This document shows positions 22,015-30,466 of a stretch of 64,000 nucleotides of DNA, piece by piece. Source of the stretch: a virus. The position numbers and the translations under genes were made by a program. The notes beneath the pieces are model-generated. The model was not told the DNA's origin. It made no database searches and worked only from the letters and a program-made list of their open reading frames with translations. Positions within the stretch are counted from its first letter, which is position 1, and the number at the start of each line of letters is the position of its first letter. The stretch is from the IMG/VR virus record IMGVR_UViG_3300021478_000015, positions 92,984 through 156,983 of that record. One strand, 5' to 3'.

Positions 22015-22046
22015 CCATTCAAGTTCATCTCATGGAGGTAATCATC

Positions 22047-22592
22047 ATGTCTGGTTCCGGTGTTCTCATCGTTCGTAACATGCATGGGGGTCCAACCACT
22101 TTCCTTCATGAACATGATGGGATGAAGACTCCCTACGAATGGTTCGGAGCCGGAGACATAGACGAGCGCGACATCCTCGAAGTGCCTGAGTCCATGGCCA
22201 TGAGCCCCCACTTTCGCAAGGCGGTGGCGCGGGGCATCCTCAAGGTCGAGGAGGGTGACGAGGACGTGATCGCCTCGGTGAATCGGGCTGGGATGAGGTG
22301 GCAGGAGCGCCAGCTACAAAGGCGCAACGAGATCGAGGCCCAGATGGACCGCCAGGAGGATCGCTCCATGGTGGTCATCCCTTGCCAGGCTCCTGGCCCC
22401 AGAGGATCCCTCTGTGGGGCCAGCGTGTTCGAGCGCGAGGCCACCAAGGGGGCCAAGCCCCCACTGTGCTCAGCCCACCAGCATCTCTCGACCAACTTCG
22501 TCCAGGTGGAGACGGATGAGATCCGCAATGGCAAGGCCGTGATGATCTGGGTCGAAGCCTCCAAGACGGCCCGCAACGAAATCCCCGGATAG
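22047..22592 (+). CDS. Hypothetical phage protein with Cys/His cluster
   Basis: The 181-residue product begins MSGSGVLIVRNMHGGPTTF behind a clean GGAGGT site; in-frame ATGs further up were rejected because they fall inside the terminator and element. Its N-terminal half follows a pattern I associate with actinophage structural-region genes (NMHGGPTTF, then GAGDIDERDILEVPES, then ARGILKVEE). The C-terminal half has IPCQAPGPRGSLCG...PLCSAHQH, a possible zinc site. Function unknown. Confidence 0.65.
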   Translation: MSGSGVLIVRNMHGGPTTFLHEHDGMKTPYEWFGAGDIDERDILEVPESMAMSPHFRKAVARGILKVEEGDEDVIASVNRAGMRWQERQLQRRNEIEAQMDRQEDRSMVVIPCQAPGPRGSLCGASVFEREATKGAKPPLCSAHQHLSTNFVQVETDEIRNGKAVMIWVEASKTARNEIPG

Positions 22593-22601
22593 GAGATCCC
22601 C

Positions 22602-23432
22602 ATGCCTGACAAGACCGAAGAGAAGGCCCCTGCTGAAGAGGAAACCTCTGACGAGCCGGTGGTAGACGAGCGAAAGTCGGATGATGAGCCTCGGGTGGAA
22701 GGCCGCGCCGCCGAGGAGGAAGAGGAGGATCTGCGGCCCATCGCAGACCCGGAGGTGGCGGCTCAGATGGCCAAGGCCCGCGACATGGGCATCACCGGGG
22801 ACCCCGATGCTCCGCCCGGCTACTTCGTGGACGAGAACCACCGGCCCAACCCCCTGGACGTGGGCACCGTCATCACCACCGAGTACCACGGGGTGTCCAG
22901 CTACGACGTGGCCTCCTACTCCGGGGCCATCGCCAACGCCGGAGCCGATCCCTTCGAAGGGGTCGAGGTGCCCGAGAGCCCCGAGCCGCCCCCACAAATG
23001 GGAGCCACCGACTACGACCCCACCCTGGCTCCTGGTGTCCCCACCGAGGAGGCGGTCAAGGCCCACAACGAGTCCATGGTGGCCATGCAGGAGGCGGCCA
23101 TTCGGACCGCCCCTTCTGGAGCCAGCGAGTACGACCCCTCTACGCCCGGTGGCATCGCGCCCAGCGGTACCCATGTGGAGGAGTCCGCCCGGTCTGAGGC
23201 CGACAAGTCAGCCACGCCTGAGGGGACCTCGGGTGATCAGGACCCCAAGCTGGCCGAGGCCAGGGCCAAGGCGGAGGAGACCGTAGAGGCCGCCGAGGGG
23301 ACCGTGGCCGCCGTTGATGAGGCTCAGGGGGCTGACAAGGCTCAGGGGGCCAGGAAGGCCGCCAAGGCGGCCGCTCCGGCCTCTCCAGCGGGGACCAAGG
23401 ACACCGCCCTGGAGGCGGACCCCAAGAAGTAA
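22602..23432 (+). CDS. Acidic Ala/Pro-rich protein of unknown function
   Basis: The 276-residue protein is dominated by Glu, Asp, Ala and Pro. It has an acidic disordered start (DKTEEKAPAEEETSDEP), a middle with recurring STxYDPxxPGG-type phrases (ATDYDPTLAPGV, ASEYDPSTPGG) and an Ala/Lys-rich helical end (KAQGARKAAKAAAPAS). AGGAG precedes the ATG. Such proteins can be internal head proteins or disordered tails, but nothing specific shows this. It ends three bases before the next gene. Confidence 0.6.
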   Translation: MPDKTEEKAPAEEETSDEPVVDERKSDDEPRVEGRAAEEEEEDLRPIADPEVAAQMAKARDMGITGDPDAPPGYFVDENHRPNPLDVGTVITTEYHGVSSYDVASYSGAIANAGADPFEGVEVPESPEPPPQMGATDYDPTLAPGVPTEEAVKAHNESMVAMQEAAIRTAPSGASEYDPSTPGGIAPSGTHVEESARSEADKSATPEGTSGDQDPKLAEARAKAEETVEAAEGTVAAVDEAQGADKAQGARKAAKAAAPASPAGTKDTALEADPKK

Positions 23433-23435
23433 CCG

Positions 23436-24113
23436 ATGCCCACCCCGTCCACCAAGCTGGGGATCAACATCTTCAGCACCGCCGATCAGTTCTCCACGGC
23501 TGCCTACAACAACAACTGGCAGATCCTGGACGGCTTTCCGGGGTTCTACATCTGCACGTCCACCACCCGCCCGGTGTGGGGAGCCAACCAGTACGGCATG
23601 CGGATCACCGAAACCGACACCGGGCTGACCTGGATGTGGACGGGGACGGGTTGGGTCCGCAACATCGCCGCGGGCTCGGCGCTGGGAGCTTCGGGGGCGC
23701 AGGCTCGGGTGACCAGGACCTCGAACATCGGCACCACCACCACCTGGACCCCGCCCGGCACCGGCACCTTGACCACGGCGGTGACCCAGACCGTGCATCC
23801 CCCCAACGGGGGACGACTGCTCATGATCGTGGCCGAGGTCCCCGAGGTCGGCAATCCCAGTGGGCTGTCCTACATCGTGATCCAGCGCGACGCCACCATC
23901 TTGAACTCCTACCCGGTGTGGACCGCCCAGCAGACCGGCTCGGGCAACTCCGGTAAGGCCGGGTCGCCGGGGAACTTCGTCACCTTCGACGTGCCTGGCG
24001 AGGCCTCGGCCGTCTACACCCTGGCCTTCGCCGCGGCCACCGTCTCGGGTGGGACCACCACCCTGGTCGCCGCCCCCACCCGGCCCATCAGTTTGACGGT
24101 GATCGAGACATGA
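23436..24113 (+). CDS. Minor tail / fibre-associated protein
   Basis: The 225-residue product starts STKLGINIFSTADQFSTAAYNNNWQILDGFPGFYICTST, a pattern typical of the N-terminal attachment segment of actinophage fibre and baseplate-associated proteins. A beta-rich C-terminus with many Thr and Gly follows (TWTPPGTGTLTTAVTQTV, VYTLAFAAATVSGG). It opens the host-recognition gene block. The stop overlaps the next start (ATGA). It is probably a virion surface protein. Confidence 0.6.
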   Translation: MPTPSTKLGINIFSTADQFSTAAYNNNWQILDGFPGFYICTSTTRPVWGANQYGMRITETDTGLTWMWTGTGWVRNIAAGSALGASGAQARVTRTSNIGTTTTWTPPGTGTLTTAVTQTVHPPNGGRLLMIVAEVPEVGNPSGLSYIVIQRDATILNSYPVWTAQQTGSGNSGKAGSPGNFVTFDVPGEASAVYTLAFAAATVSGGTTTLVAAPTRPISLTVIET

Positions 24114-24307
24114 TCGAGACGGTCCGTCCGGGAGCCCCTTTCTATCCCTATCCCGAAGTGGGAGCACCGGTCGTAGACACCACCATCGATCCTGATCTCA
24201 TACGGCAAGGGAGTGTCTTATACGCCCTTCCTACCGCCGATAGTCCAGTGGTGGAGAACACGGTAGGAAGCATCATCATAACCGGACAACCAGGCCGAGA
24301 GTATTGA
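24110..24307 (+). CDS. Small hypothetical protein with YPYP motif
   Basis: The 65-residue protein begins MIETVRPGAPFYPYPEVGAP. A similar phrase (LYPYPAVGATP) ends the giant fibre at 36118, hinting at a shared interaction motif. GC is lower than in neighbours. Translationally coupled to the upstream fibre-associated gene by an ATGA overlap. Function unknown. Confidence 0.55.
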   Translation: MIETVRPGAPFYPYPEVGAPVVDTTIDPDLIRQGSVLYALPTADSPVVENTVGSIIITGQPGREY

Positions 24308-24326
24308 CCAGAACAGGATTGAGATC

Positions 24327-24650
24327 ATGACTGATACCCCTCCAGATCCAGAAACCAGAACGTGTGATATTTGTGGTCAGACGGACTCTGATCCACATCA
24401 TGTTCAGTACGTCGCTTTCAACCATCCGGTGACCGGGGAGCCGACTGATCTCTCGATTAGCCGACACCTTGATTGCTGCTCCACTGATGGTTGCGAGATT
24501 TGCGCTACTGACGTGGCTGCGGCCACCCAGGCCGGGCTCTCCATCCCGGAGTTCGTCCAGAACCGGCCCGAGGCCAACCTGCAGGCCCTGTTCGAGCAGC
24601 ACAGCATCGAGACGCCGGAGTTTTCCATCCCAGGGACCCAGGAGGCATAA
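24327..24650 (+). CDS. Small zinc-binding protein
   Basis: This is a 107-residue protein with CDICG, HHVQYVAFNHP, HLDCCSTDGCEIC, an array of at least six Cys plus His residues suggesting one or two zinc sites. The C-terminal half is a helical acidic stretch. Its first 180 bases are AT-richer than the remainder. It ends at the base before the next ATG. Such small zinc proteins occur in many phages, with mostly unknown roles. Confidence 0.65.
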   Translation: MTDTPPDPETRTCDICGQTDSDPHHVQYVAFNHPVTGEPTDLSISRHLDCCSTDGCEICATDVAAATQAGLSIPEFVQNRPEANLQALFEQHSIETPEFSIPGTQEA

Positions 24651-25034
24651 ATGGCCAACCTCGTTACCGTCGAAGCCAATGCCCTGCTGGCGGCCTCCTC
24701 GGGGCAAGCGGCATACCCGGCGGTCACCGCCCCGGTCAAGGTCGCCCTGGTGACCGCCACCGGCACCGCGGCTGCTCCCGGTACCGAGGTGACCGGCGGC
24801 TCCTACGCCCGGCAGACCATCACCTTCGCGGCTCCCTCGGGTGGCTCGATCGCCTCCAACGTGGCCCTCACCTACACCAACATGCCCGCCTGCACCGTCA
24901 CCGGAGTGGATGAGTACGATAGTACAGCCACACCCGTGAGACGCTGGTTTGGCGCTCTAAGTGCATCAAAAACGGTGAATGCAGGTGATACGTTCTCGAT
25001 TGCGTCGGGTAGCTATACAAAGACCCTGAGCTAG
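24651..25034 (+). CDS. Tail-fibre-type protein
   Basis: The 127-residue product has the layout of short phage tail fibre proteins (ALLAASSGQAAYPA...VKVALVTATGT...GTEVTGGSYARQTITFAAPSGGSIASNVALTYTNM in sections). Related proteins are encoded at 38121-38564 and 38576-38974. GC falls abruptly after 24905, within the last third of the gene, implying that the tip was exchanged. It directly precedes the first large fibre. Confidence 0.65.
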   Translation: MANLVTVEANALLAASSGQAAYPAVTAPVKVALVTATGTAAAPGTEVTGGSYARQTITFAAPSGGSIASNVALTYTNMPACTVTGVDEYDSTATPVRRWFGALSASKTVNAGDTFSIASGSYTKTLS

Positions 25035-25037
25035 CCC

Positions 25038-26651
25038 ATGGCGCTGTATCCGCCGCTGTGGATGCAGGAGGGCACCTATCCGGCCAACCTGGACCGGTTC
25101 TTCATCCAGGACGCCCTGGGACCCGGCCCAGCCCTTCTGAGTGGCTCTGGAGCCCTCCAGGTGACCCAACGGGCCGCCGGGACCAATATGTCGGTGGACG
25201 TGGCTGCAGGGCGAGCTTTGATCCCCGGCACCGACATCGCCAACCAGGGGGCCTACACCATCTGGTCCGACACCGTGGTCAACGTGCCCATCGCCGTCGC
25301 GCCGGGGGTGGGCACCGCCCGTATCGATCTGATCGTGGCTCAGGTTCGCGACGACTTCGTCATCGGTGGAGGCCGCAGCGACTTCGTCATCGTCCCCATC
25401 CAGGGCACCGCCGCTGTCACTGGTTCGCAGGTAGCTCCGGCCGTTCCATCTAGCACCTTGGTCTTGGCCCAGATCCTGGTCGGATCCAATGTTCCGGCCA
25501 TCCTCAACTCCTTCATCACCGACGTGCGGCCTTATGCCCGTGCCGCGAACACCCAGCTACTGGTCAGCCGTCCCCTGGCCTCTCTGATCACGGCGGGGTC
25601 GCCTTACACGGTCAACCACAACCTGAACACCACCAGCCTGATCGTGGATATCTGGGACACGGTGACCAATCAGCGCATCATGGCCAACGTGGCCATCGTG
25701 GACGCCAACAACATCTCGGTGTCGGTGACCCAGAACGCCCCCAACCCGGTCAACGTGGTCATCATGGGCACCTCGGTGGCCCCCACCATGGTGTTGCCCT
25801 CGAACCTGGCCACCGTCCAGTACGTCCAGCAGCAACTGACCCAGGCGTACAACTTCGCCTTCATGCAGACCATTGCTTCGCCCACGGCCGCGGGCTCGCC
25901 TTACAGCATCGCCCACAACCTCAATACCACCAACGTCTTTGTCGAGATCTGGGACGCCGTCACCAACCAGCTTGTGATGACTCAGATCAACATCGTGGAT
26001 GTCAATCACATCTCGATCACAGTGGCTCAGAACATGCCCAACTCCATCAACGTGGTGGTCATGGGCGTGGGTAATGCCCCTCTGCCACTCAACCCCTCTA
26101 ACACCGCCACCAAGCAGTATGTCGATTCTAAGACGCCCACTCTTCCGGCTGCGGTTACCACTGGTGCCACCATTCAGAGCTTCACCGATTCGTTGGGCGA
26201 TGTGTGGGTGGCTCTCAACGGTGTTAACGGTGGGAACTGGAGGCGAGCCCGTGATGTCTTGCACTCCGCCGTTTATCGCAATGCTGCCTGGACTACTTCC
26301 AATGCTAATACTCCAATAGCCTTTGACACTGTTATTAAGGACGACTACGGCCTCTGGGTTTCTCCTAGCTGGACTGCGCCTGTAGCGGGGTGGTACGACA
26401 TTTATGGTCAGTATGAGGCCACGCCTGCGGCTGCTGGTAACTTGTTTAACATCTTCATTGGTGCGGGCGTATCCGCATATCAGTCTACGTTTGCGAGGGC
26501 AGTCGAGACCACGGCGGCTCGAACTCATGCCTCTCTCTACTTGGCCGCGGGTGGACAGGGTCAAGTTGTCCTTCAAACCACGGCGGCCTACACAGGAAGC
26601 ACTGGTAACCAGTCTACTTGTGGCCGCTTTCACTATATGGGATCGGGCTGA
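25038..26651 (+). CDS. Tail fibre with C-terminal C1q-like tip
   Basis: The 537-residue protein has an N-terminal baseplate-attachment-like domain (residues 1-175, YPPLWMQEGTYPANLDR). Two tandem beta modules follow (about 180-250 and 280-350; each SPYxxxHNLNTTxxxVxIWDxVTNQ), then the tip (about 365-537) starting TLPAAVTTGATIQSFTDSLGDVWVALNGVNGG. The tip contains VAGWYDIYGQY and ends FHYMGSG, consistent with a C1q/TNF-like jelly roll. The tip is repeated as stand-alone proteins by the six genes that follow. GC drops at about 26120, exactly where the tip begins, supporting domain replacement. It is probably the receptor-binding fibre or its carrier. Confidence 0.75.
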   Translation: MALYPPLWMQEGTYPANLDRFFIQDALGPGPALLSGSGALQVTQRAAGTNMSVDVAAGRALIPGTDIANQGAYTIWSDTVVNVPIAVAPGVGTARIDLIVAQVRDDFVIGGGRSDFVIVPIQGTAAVTGSQVAPAVPSSTLVLAQILVGSNVPAILNSFITDVRPYARAANTQLLVSRPLASLITAGSPYTVNHNLNTTSLIVDIWDTVTNQRIMANVAIVDANNISVSVTQNAPNPVNVVIMGTSVAPTMVLPSNLATVQYVQQQLTQAYNFAFMQTIASPTAAGSPYSIAHNLNTTNVFVEIWDAVTNQLVMTQINIVDVNHISITVAQNMPNSINVVVMGVGNAPLPLNPSNTATKQYVDSKTPTLPAAVTTGATIQSFTDSLGDVWVALNGVNGGNWRRARDVLHSAVYRNAAWTTSNANTPIAFDTVIKDDYGLWVSPSWTAPVAGWYDIYGQYEATPAAAGNLFNIFIGAGVSAYQSTFARAVETTAARTHASLYLAAGGQGQVVLQTTAAYTGSTGNQSTCGRFHYMGSG

Positions 26652-27244
26652 TGTCGCTCATTCCCACCTACGCCCCTCCGGACAACCTTCCGGCTCCGCT
26701 CACATACGGCGGCATCCAGTCGTACACCGACATCTACGGCGACGTGTGGGTGGCCCTGGTCGGGGTCAATGGAGGAGCCTGGAGACGAGCCAAGGATGTC
26801 CTCTTCAGCCACGTCTATCGCGTCGCTGCTCTGAACTTGACGGCTGGCGGTGCCACCACGCTTATGGATGGCACGATCTCGGACAACTATAGTCTGTACA
26901 ATCCCGGCTTCCAAAGCGGAGTGGGTGCCTACATCATCCCGGTAGCAGGCTGGTACGAAGCTGTCCATCAAGTGGGAGGCACTGCCACTGCGGTCGGTCA
27001 GCAGATGGATGCTCGCATCTATAACAACGGTGTTTTGATGAGCGTGGCCAGGGTGCATACCACGCTGGCCACCAGTTTCTCAGCCATAACAACGTACTTG
27101 GGCCTCTGCAATGTCAATGACTACGTGCAGCCTTGGGACTACTGCAGCGCCACCATAGCGGCCATTGTGGGCTCGGGTACCCCGCCGAGCTTCGGTCCAG
27201 GGTACTGGACCTATTCCATCCTTCGATACCGGGGGACGGGCTGA
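26651..27244 (+). CDS. C1q-like fibre-tip protein, array member 1
   Basis: The 197-residue protein repeats the tip of the upstream fibre: PTYAPPDNLPAPL, then GGIQSYTDIYGDVWVALVGV, WRRAKDVLF, IPVAGWYEAV, and the end LRYRGTG. It lacks the attachment domain, so it must join another protein to reach the virion. The ATG overlaps the previous TGA by one base, indicating coupled translation. Confidence 0.7.
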   Translation: MSLIPTYAPPDNLPAPLTYGGIQSYTDIYGDVWVALVGVNGGAWRRAKDVLFSHVYRVAALNLTAGGATTLMDGTISDNYSLYNPGFQSGVGAYIIPVAGWYEAVHQVGGTATAVGQQMDARIYNNGVLMSVARVHTTLATSFSAITTYLGLCNVNDYVQPWDYCSATIAAIVGSGTPPSFGPGYWTYSILRYRGTG

Positions 27245-27810
27245 TGAGCCTAATCCCCACTTACGCTATCCCCGACAGTCTTCCGCCTCCGGTTATCTCT
27301 GGTACCACCGTGCAGTCATTCACCGACGTGTGGGGCGATGTGTGGATAGCCAAGAACGGGGTCTATGGAGGAGCTTGGAAACGGGCGCGGGACACCCTCT
27401 ACGGCAAGTGGTATCGCAATGCTGCCTTCACGTTGCCAGCGGGGCAGGCCGCGGTCCCACTTGATAGCACTACCCGAGATCCCTACAGCATGTACACCAA
27501 TCCTGCCGGTAGTGCTGCGTATCCGCCTATTTCAGGTCTGTATGACATTCTCTGGCAGGTTACGGCTAATGCTACTGCTAGCGGTCAGTGGGTACAACCT
27601 CGGTTTTTCATCAATGGTATGCTGATGGGTGTTTCTCAGTCTTATGCCTCTTCGGTTAACGCCTTTAGCAGTGTCATAAGCCAGCAGTTTGTTCTCCATG
27701 TGGGAGATTACATACAGTTCTACGACAACGCTAGTACTGCGTTGGCAGCAGGAGTAGGCGCTCCGGGTTACTGGACTTACGCCACCGTCGAGTACTACGG
27801 AACGGGGTGA
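27244..27810 (+). CDS. C1q-like fibre-tip protein, array member 2
   Basis: The 188-residue product (SLIPTYAIPDSLPPPVISG) has the same core IQ/VQSFTDVWGDVWIAKNG, WKRARDTLYGKWYRNAA, SGLYDILWQV and end VEYYGTG. It is coupled to the preceding gene by a one-base stop/start overlap. GC is lower than in the surrounding structural genes. It is closest in sequence to array members 1 and 3. Confidence 0.7.
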   Translation: MSLIPTYAIPDSLPPPVISGTTVQSFTDVWGDVWIAKNGVYGGAWKRARDTLYGKWYRNAAFTLPAGQAAVPLDSTTRDPYSMYTNPAGSAAYPPISGLYDILWQVTANATASGQWVQPRFFINGMLMGVSQSYASSVNAFSSVISQQFVLHVGDYIQFYDNASTALAAGVGAPGYWTYATVEYYGTG

Positions 27811-27814
27811 TGTC

Positions 27815-28363
27815 ATGAGCCTTGTTCCTGCCTATGCCATTCCTGATAATCTTCCGGCTCCCGTTACCTCGGGTGCCACCATCCAATCGTTCACCGATGT
27901 TTGGGGTGACGTATGGGTGGCCAAGAACGGTGTCAATGGTGGGAGATGGAAACGGGCACGCGACGCCATCTACGCCAAGTGGTTTCGTAATGCGGCCATT
28001 TCCATTGCTGGTGCCGCTGTTCTTACGCTGGATACTATGACCAAGGACGACTATGGCCTCTACTCTGCGGCGGCGTTCACCGTACCGGTAGCAGGCTGGT
28101 ACGATGTCGTCTTTCAGCTAGCCGTCACGGCCACCGCTACGGGACAATGGTGTTCGGCTCGCATCAACGTCAACGCGGCCTTGCAAGGGATTATGCGAGC
28201 GCATTCTGGTGCGGCGGCCGCCATCTCGGCCACCTGCATCCAGCAGCTTGCTTTCAACGCTGGAGACACCGTGAACGCGGTGGCTGAGGCCAGCGTTTCA
28301 TTGGCTTGTACGCCGTTGGTTTACTGGACCTACGCCACCTTGCAGTATCGGGGGACGGGCTGA
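27815..28363 (+). CDS. C1q-like fibre-tip protein, array member 3
   Basis: The 182-residue product (SLVPAYAIPDNLPAPVTSG) contains IQSFTDVWGDVWVAKNGVNG, WKRARDAIYAKWFRNAA, VPVAGWYDVVFQL, and ends LQYRGTG. Of the array it is the closest match to the tip consensus. Four bases separate it from the preceding gene. No attachment domain is present. Confidence 0.7.
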   Translation: MSLVPAYAIPDNLPAPVTSGATIQSFTDVWGDVWVAKNGVNGGRWKRARDAIYAKWFRNAAISIAGAAVLTLDTMTKDDYGLYSAAAFTVPVAGWYDVVFQLAVTATATGQWCSARINVNAALQGIMRAHSGAAAAISATCIQQLAFNAGDTVNAVAEASVSLACTPLVYWTYATLQYRGTG

Positions 28364-28932
28364 TGACCATCCAGACCTACGCCCTCATCGATAACCTGCC
28401 GCCGCCGGTCACCTCGGGATCGGGCATCCAGAGCTTTACCGACGCCATGACCGGCGAGGTTTGGATCGCCAAGAACGGTGTCTACGGTGGAGCTTGGCGC
28501 AAGGCCCGAGATGTGGTGCATTTCCATACCTACCGTGCTGCTGCCTACAACTTGCCCACCGCGTCGGCTGTTATCGTTTTCGATACCCCTTGGCATGACA
28601 CCTGGGGATTTTCTGCTGGATCTAACTACCAGTTTACGGCCTGGATCCCAGGCTTTTATCGTGTCTTTTCCTACCTGGAAGTCTCGGTAGCGGCAGCGGG
28701 TACTTATATCCAGATGAACCTCATGCAGAACAACGCCACCAACTGGTCCAGCGACAACTATTTCACCAGCCGTGCCTCCGGTGGTCTGTGTGCCCGGACT
28801 CAAGCGCTTATGTATTTAAGCATAGGAGATCTTGTCAACCTCCATGCTTACCAGCCACAGGGTTACCCATGCATCGTCAGTGGGAGTCCTCCTCCCTGTC
28901 ATCTTGAAGTCAGTTATCTGGGTACCGGATGA
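28363..28932 (+). CDS. C1q-like fibre-tip protein, array member 4
   Basis: The 189-residue protein (TIQTYALIDNLPPPVTSG) keeps IQSFTDAMTGEVWIAKNGVYG, WRKARDVVHFHTY and the end VSYLGTG, but the jelly-roll middle has diverged (AWIPGFYRVFSYLEVSVA) and gained cysteines (GGLCART, YPCIV, PPCHLE). It overlaps the previous stop by one base and the next start by four. Confidence 0.68.
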   Translation: MTIQTYALIDNLPPPVTSGSGIQSFTDAMTGEVWIAKNGVYGGAWRKARDVVHFHTYRAAAYNLPTASAVIVFDTPWHDTWGFSAGSNYQFTAWIPGFYRVFSYLEVSVAAAGTYIQMNLMQNNATNWSSDNYFTSRASGGLCARTQALMYLSIGDLVNLHAYQPQGYPCIVSGSPPPCHLEVSYLGTG

Positions 28933-29534
28933 CCATCCAGGCTTATACCGGCGCTGAACTCAACATCCTGCCACCCCCGGTGACCACGGGTGGCATCCAG
29001 AGCTTCCTGGACCTCTACAGAGAGCTTTGGATAGCAAAACCTGGCGTTAACGGAGGCAACTGGAGGAAGGCTCGCGATGTCCTCCACGCCTCGGTGTACC
29101 GTAATGCGGCTCTTGTTGCTCCCACGGCTAACTCCGTTTTTCCGGCTGACACCGTTATTCGTGACCCGTATGGCATCTGGGTTGGCAGCCCCACCTACGC
29201 GTTTGTGTTGCCAGTGGCGGGCAGTGTTTCAGGTGCGGTATACCCGGCCAGTTGGTGGCGCTTCGCCTTCCACTGGGTCTTGCAATCAGCGACCAGCCCC
29301 AACTATGTCGGCTGCCAGATCTTCCAGAACGGTTCGGGCGTCACCCAGGACAACATGATCATGAATCAAACCTCAGCCGGTAACTGTTCGGCCCGGACGC
29401 AGTACATGGGTCTTGGCTCGGCTAATGACACGTTTCAAGCGTATTATTCGTCCAGTGTTGCCAGCTTGAATGTCTATACTGGTCCGTCTATAAATACCTT
29501 CTCCTGCGCCTTCATGGGATTGTTCTTCGGATGA
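28929..29534 (+). CDS. C1q-like fibre-tip protein, array member 5
   Basis: The 201-residue protein (TIQAYTGAELNILPPPVTTG) has GGIQSFLDLYRELWIAKPGVNG, WRKARDVLHASVYRNAA and later LPVAGS. Its end (SCAFMGLFFG) lacks the YxGTG signature of other members, so this is the most divergent copy. It is coupled to both neighbours by four-base overlaps. Confidence 0.65.
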   Translation: MTIQAYTGAELNILPPPVTTGGIQSFLDLYRELWIAKPGVNGGNWRKARDVLHASVYRNAALVAPTANSVFPADTVIRDPYGIWVGSPTYAFVLPVAGSVSGAVYPASWWRFAFHWVLQSATSPNYVGCQIFQNGSGVTQDNMIMNQTSAGNCSARTQYMGLGSANDTFQAYYSSSVASLNVYTGPSINTFSCAFMGLFFG

Positions 29535-30091
29535 GCATTAACACGGGTGTTCCCGTCAATGGTTTCCCTCCTCCTTGGACGGCCTCGAACGTTGTTCAGT
29601 CTTACGTCGATCCATGGGGCGAAGTATGGGTGGCTAGAAGCAGTGTGGCCGGTGGCCAGTGGGGCAGAGCGCGTGATTGGCTACACGCTGTCATATATCG
29701 CAACGCCGCTTACACCATGCCCACGTCACAGACCGTTATTCCCTATGACACTCAACTGGCTGACAACTTTGGTCTGTACACTGTCTCTCCCACTTACGGT
29801 TTCACCGTTCCGATAGCAGGCTGGTATTGGGTCCAGGCCACCTGTAATGGCAACTGCAATGCCACCGGGCAGTACATCCAGGGCAGTATCTTTCAAAACA
29901 GCACCGGTATCACCAATGAGAACAGCATCACTTCTCTTACTGGCGGCGGGTTGTCCTGGCGCACCTGGAATGATGTGTTTTGTGCAGCCGGGGACAAGAT
30001 CAACGCGCAGGCTTACAACCCCACTGGATTGGCGGCCCAGGTGGGTCAGTCGAATACTCGACTAGAGATCTCATACATCGGTACTGGCTAG
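29531..30091 (+). CDS. C1q-like fibre-tip protein, array member 6
   Basis: The 186-residue protein (SINTGVPVNGFPPPWTASN) has VQSYVDPWGEVWVARSSVAG, WGRARDWLHAVIYRNAA, VPIAGWYWVQATC and the end ISYIGTG. It closes the array. It contains extra cysteines (CNGNCNATG), and its start overlaps the previous stop by four bases. Confidence 0.68.
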   Translation: MSINTGVPVNGFPPPWTASNVVQSYVDPWGEVWVARSSVAGGQWGRARDWLHAVIYRNAAYTMPTSQTVIPYDTQLADNFGLYTVSPTYGFTVPIAGWYWVQATCNGNCNATGQYIQGSIFQNSTGITNENSITSLTGGGLSWRTWNDVFCAAGDKINAQAYNPTGLAAQVGQSNTRLEISYIGTG

Positions 30092-30099
30092 GAGAGCCC

Positions 30100-30441
30100 A
30101 TGAGCTACCAGACCCAAGCCCTGCTCAACGAGGACTCGGATTTCACCGGGCGGCGTTGTCGCTCCTGCCTGTTTCAGAAGGCGTCGGAGGTCTATCAGGA
30201 GGCCGGATCGGCCTCCGATGTCCAGGCCCTGTCCAGCGCCTTGCTGAAGGACGACCCGGCTCCTCTGAGCGCCTTCCTGCGGGCCATTTGTGCCGCTCCG
30301 GGATTTGCCGACATGGTGGACAACGGGGATGGCACCATCGACCAGTCCAAGATCTCCGACGAGGATCTCCTGGCCGCGGTGACCGAGCTTTATCCCGTCA
30401 TCGCCACGTTGTTCTTCACCAGCGATGGCACTCCGGTCTGA
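30100..30441 (+). CDS. Hypothetical acidic helical protein
   Basis: The 113-residue protein begins MSYQTQALLNEDSDFTGRRCRSCLFQ behind GGAGAG; the longer frame is shadow. It is mainly helical (ASDVQALSSALLKDD, SAFLRAICAAPGFADM) with an acidic loop (DNGDGTIDQSKISDEDLL) resembling a degenerate EF-hand-like turn, though this is weak. It separates the fibre-tip array from the giant fibre. Fibre assembly or attachment is possible but unproven. Confidence 0.6.
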   Translation: MSYQTQALLNEDSDFTGRRCRSCLFQKASEVYQEAGSASDVQALSSALLKDDPAPLSAFLRAICAAPGFADMVDNGDGTIDQSKISDEDLLAAVTELYPVIATLFFTSDGTPV

Positions 30442-30466
30442 TCGAATGTAGGTGGTGATTTAGCTC

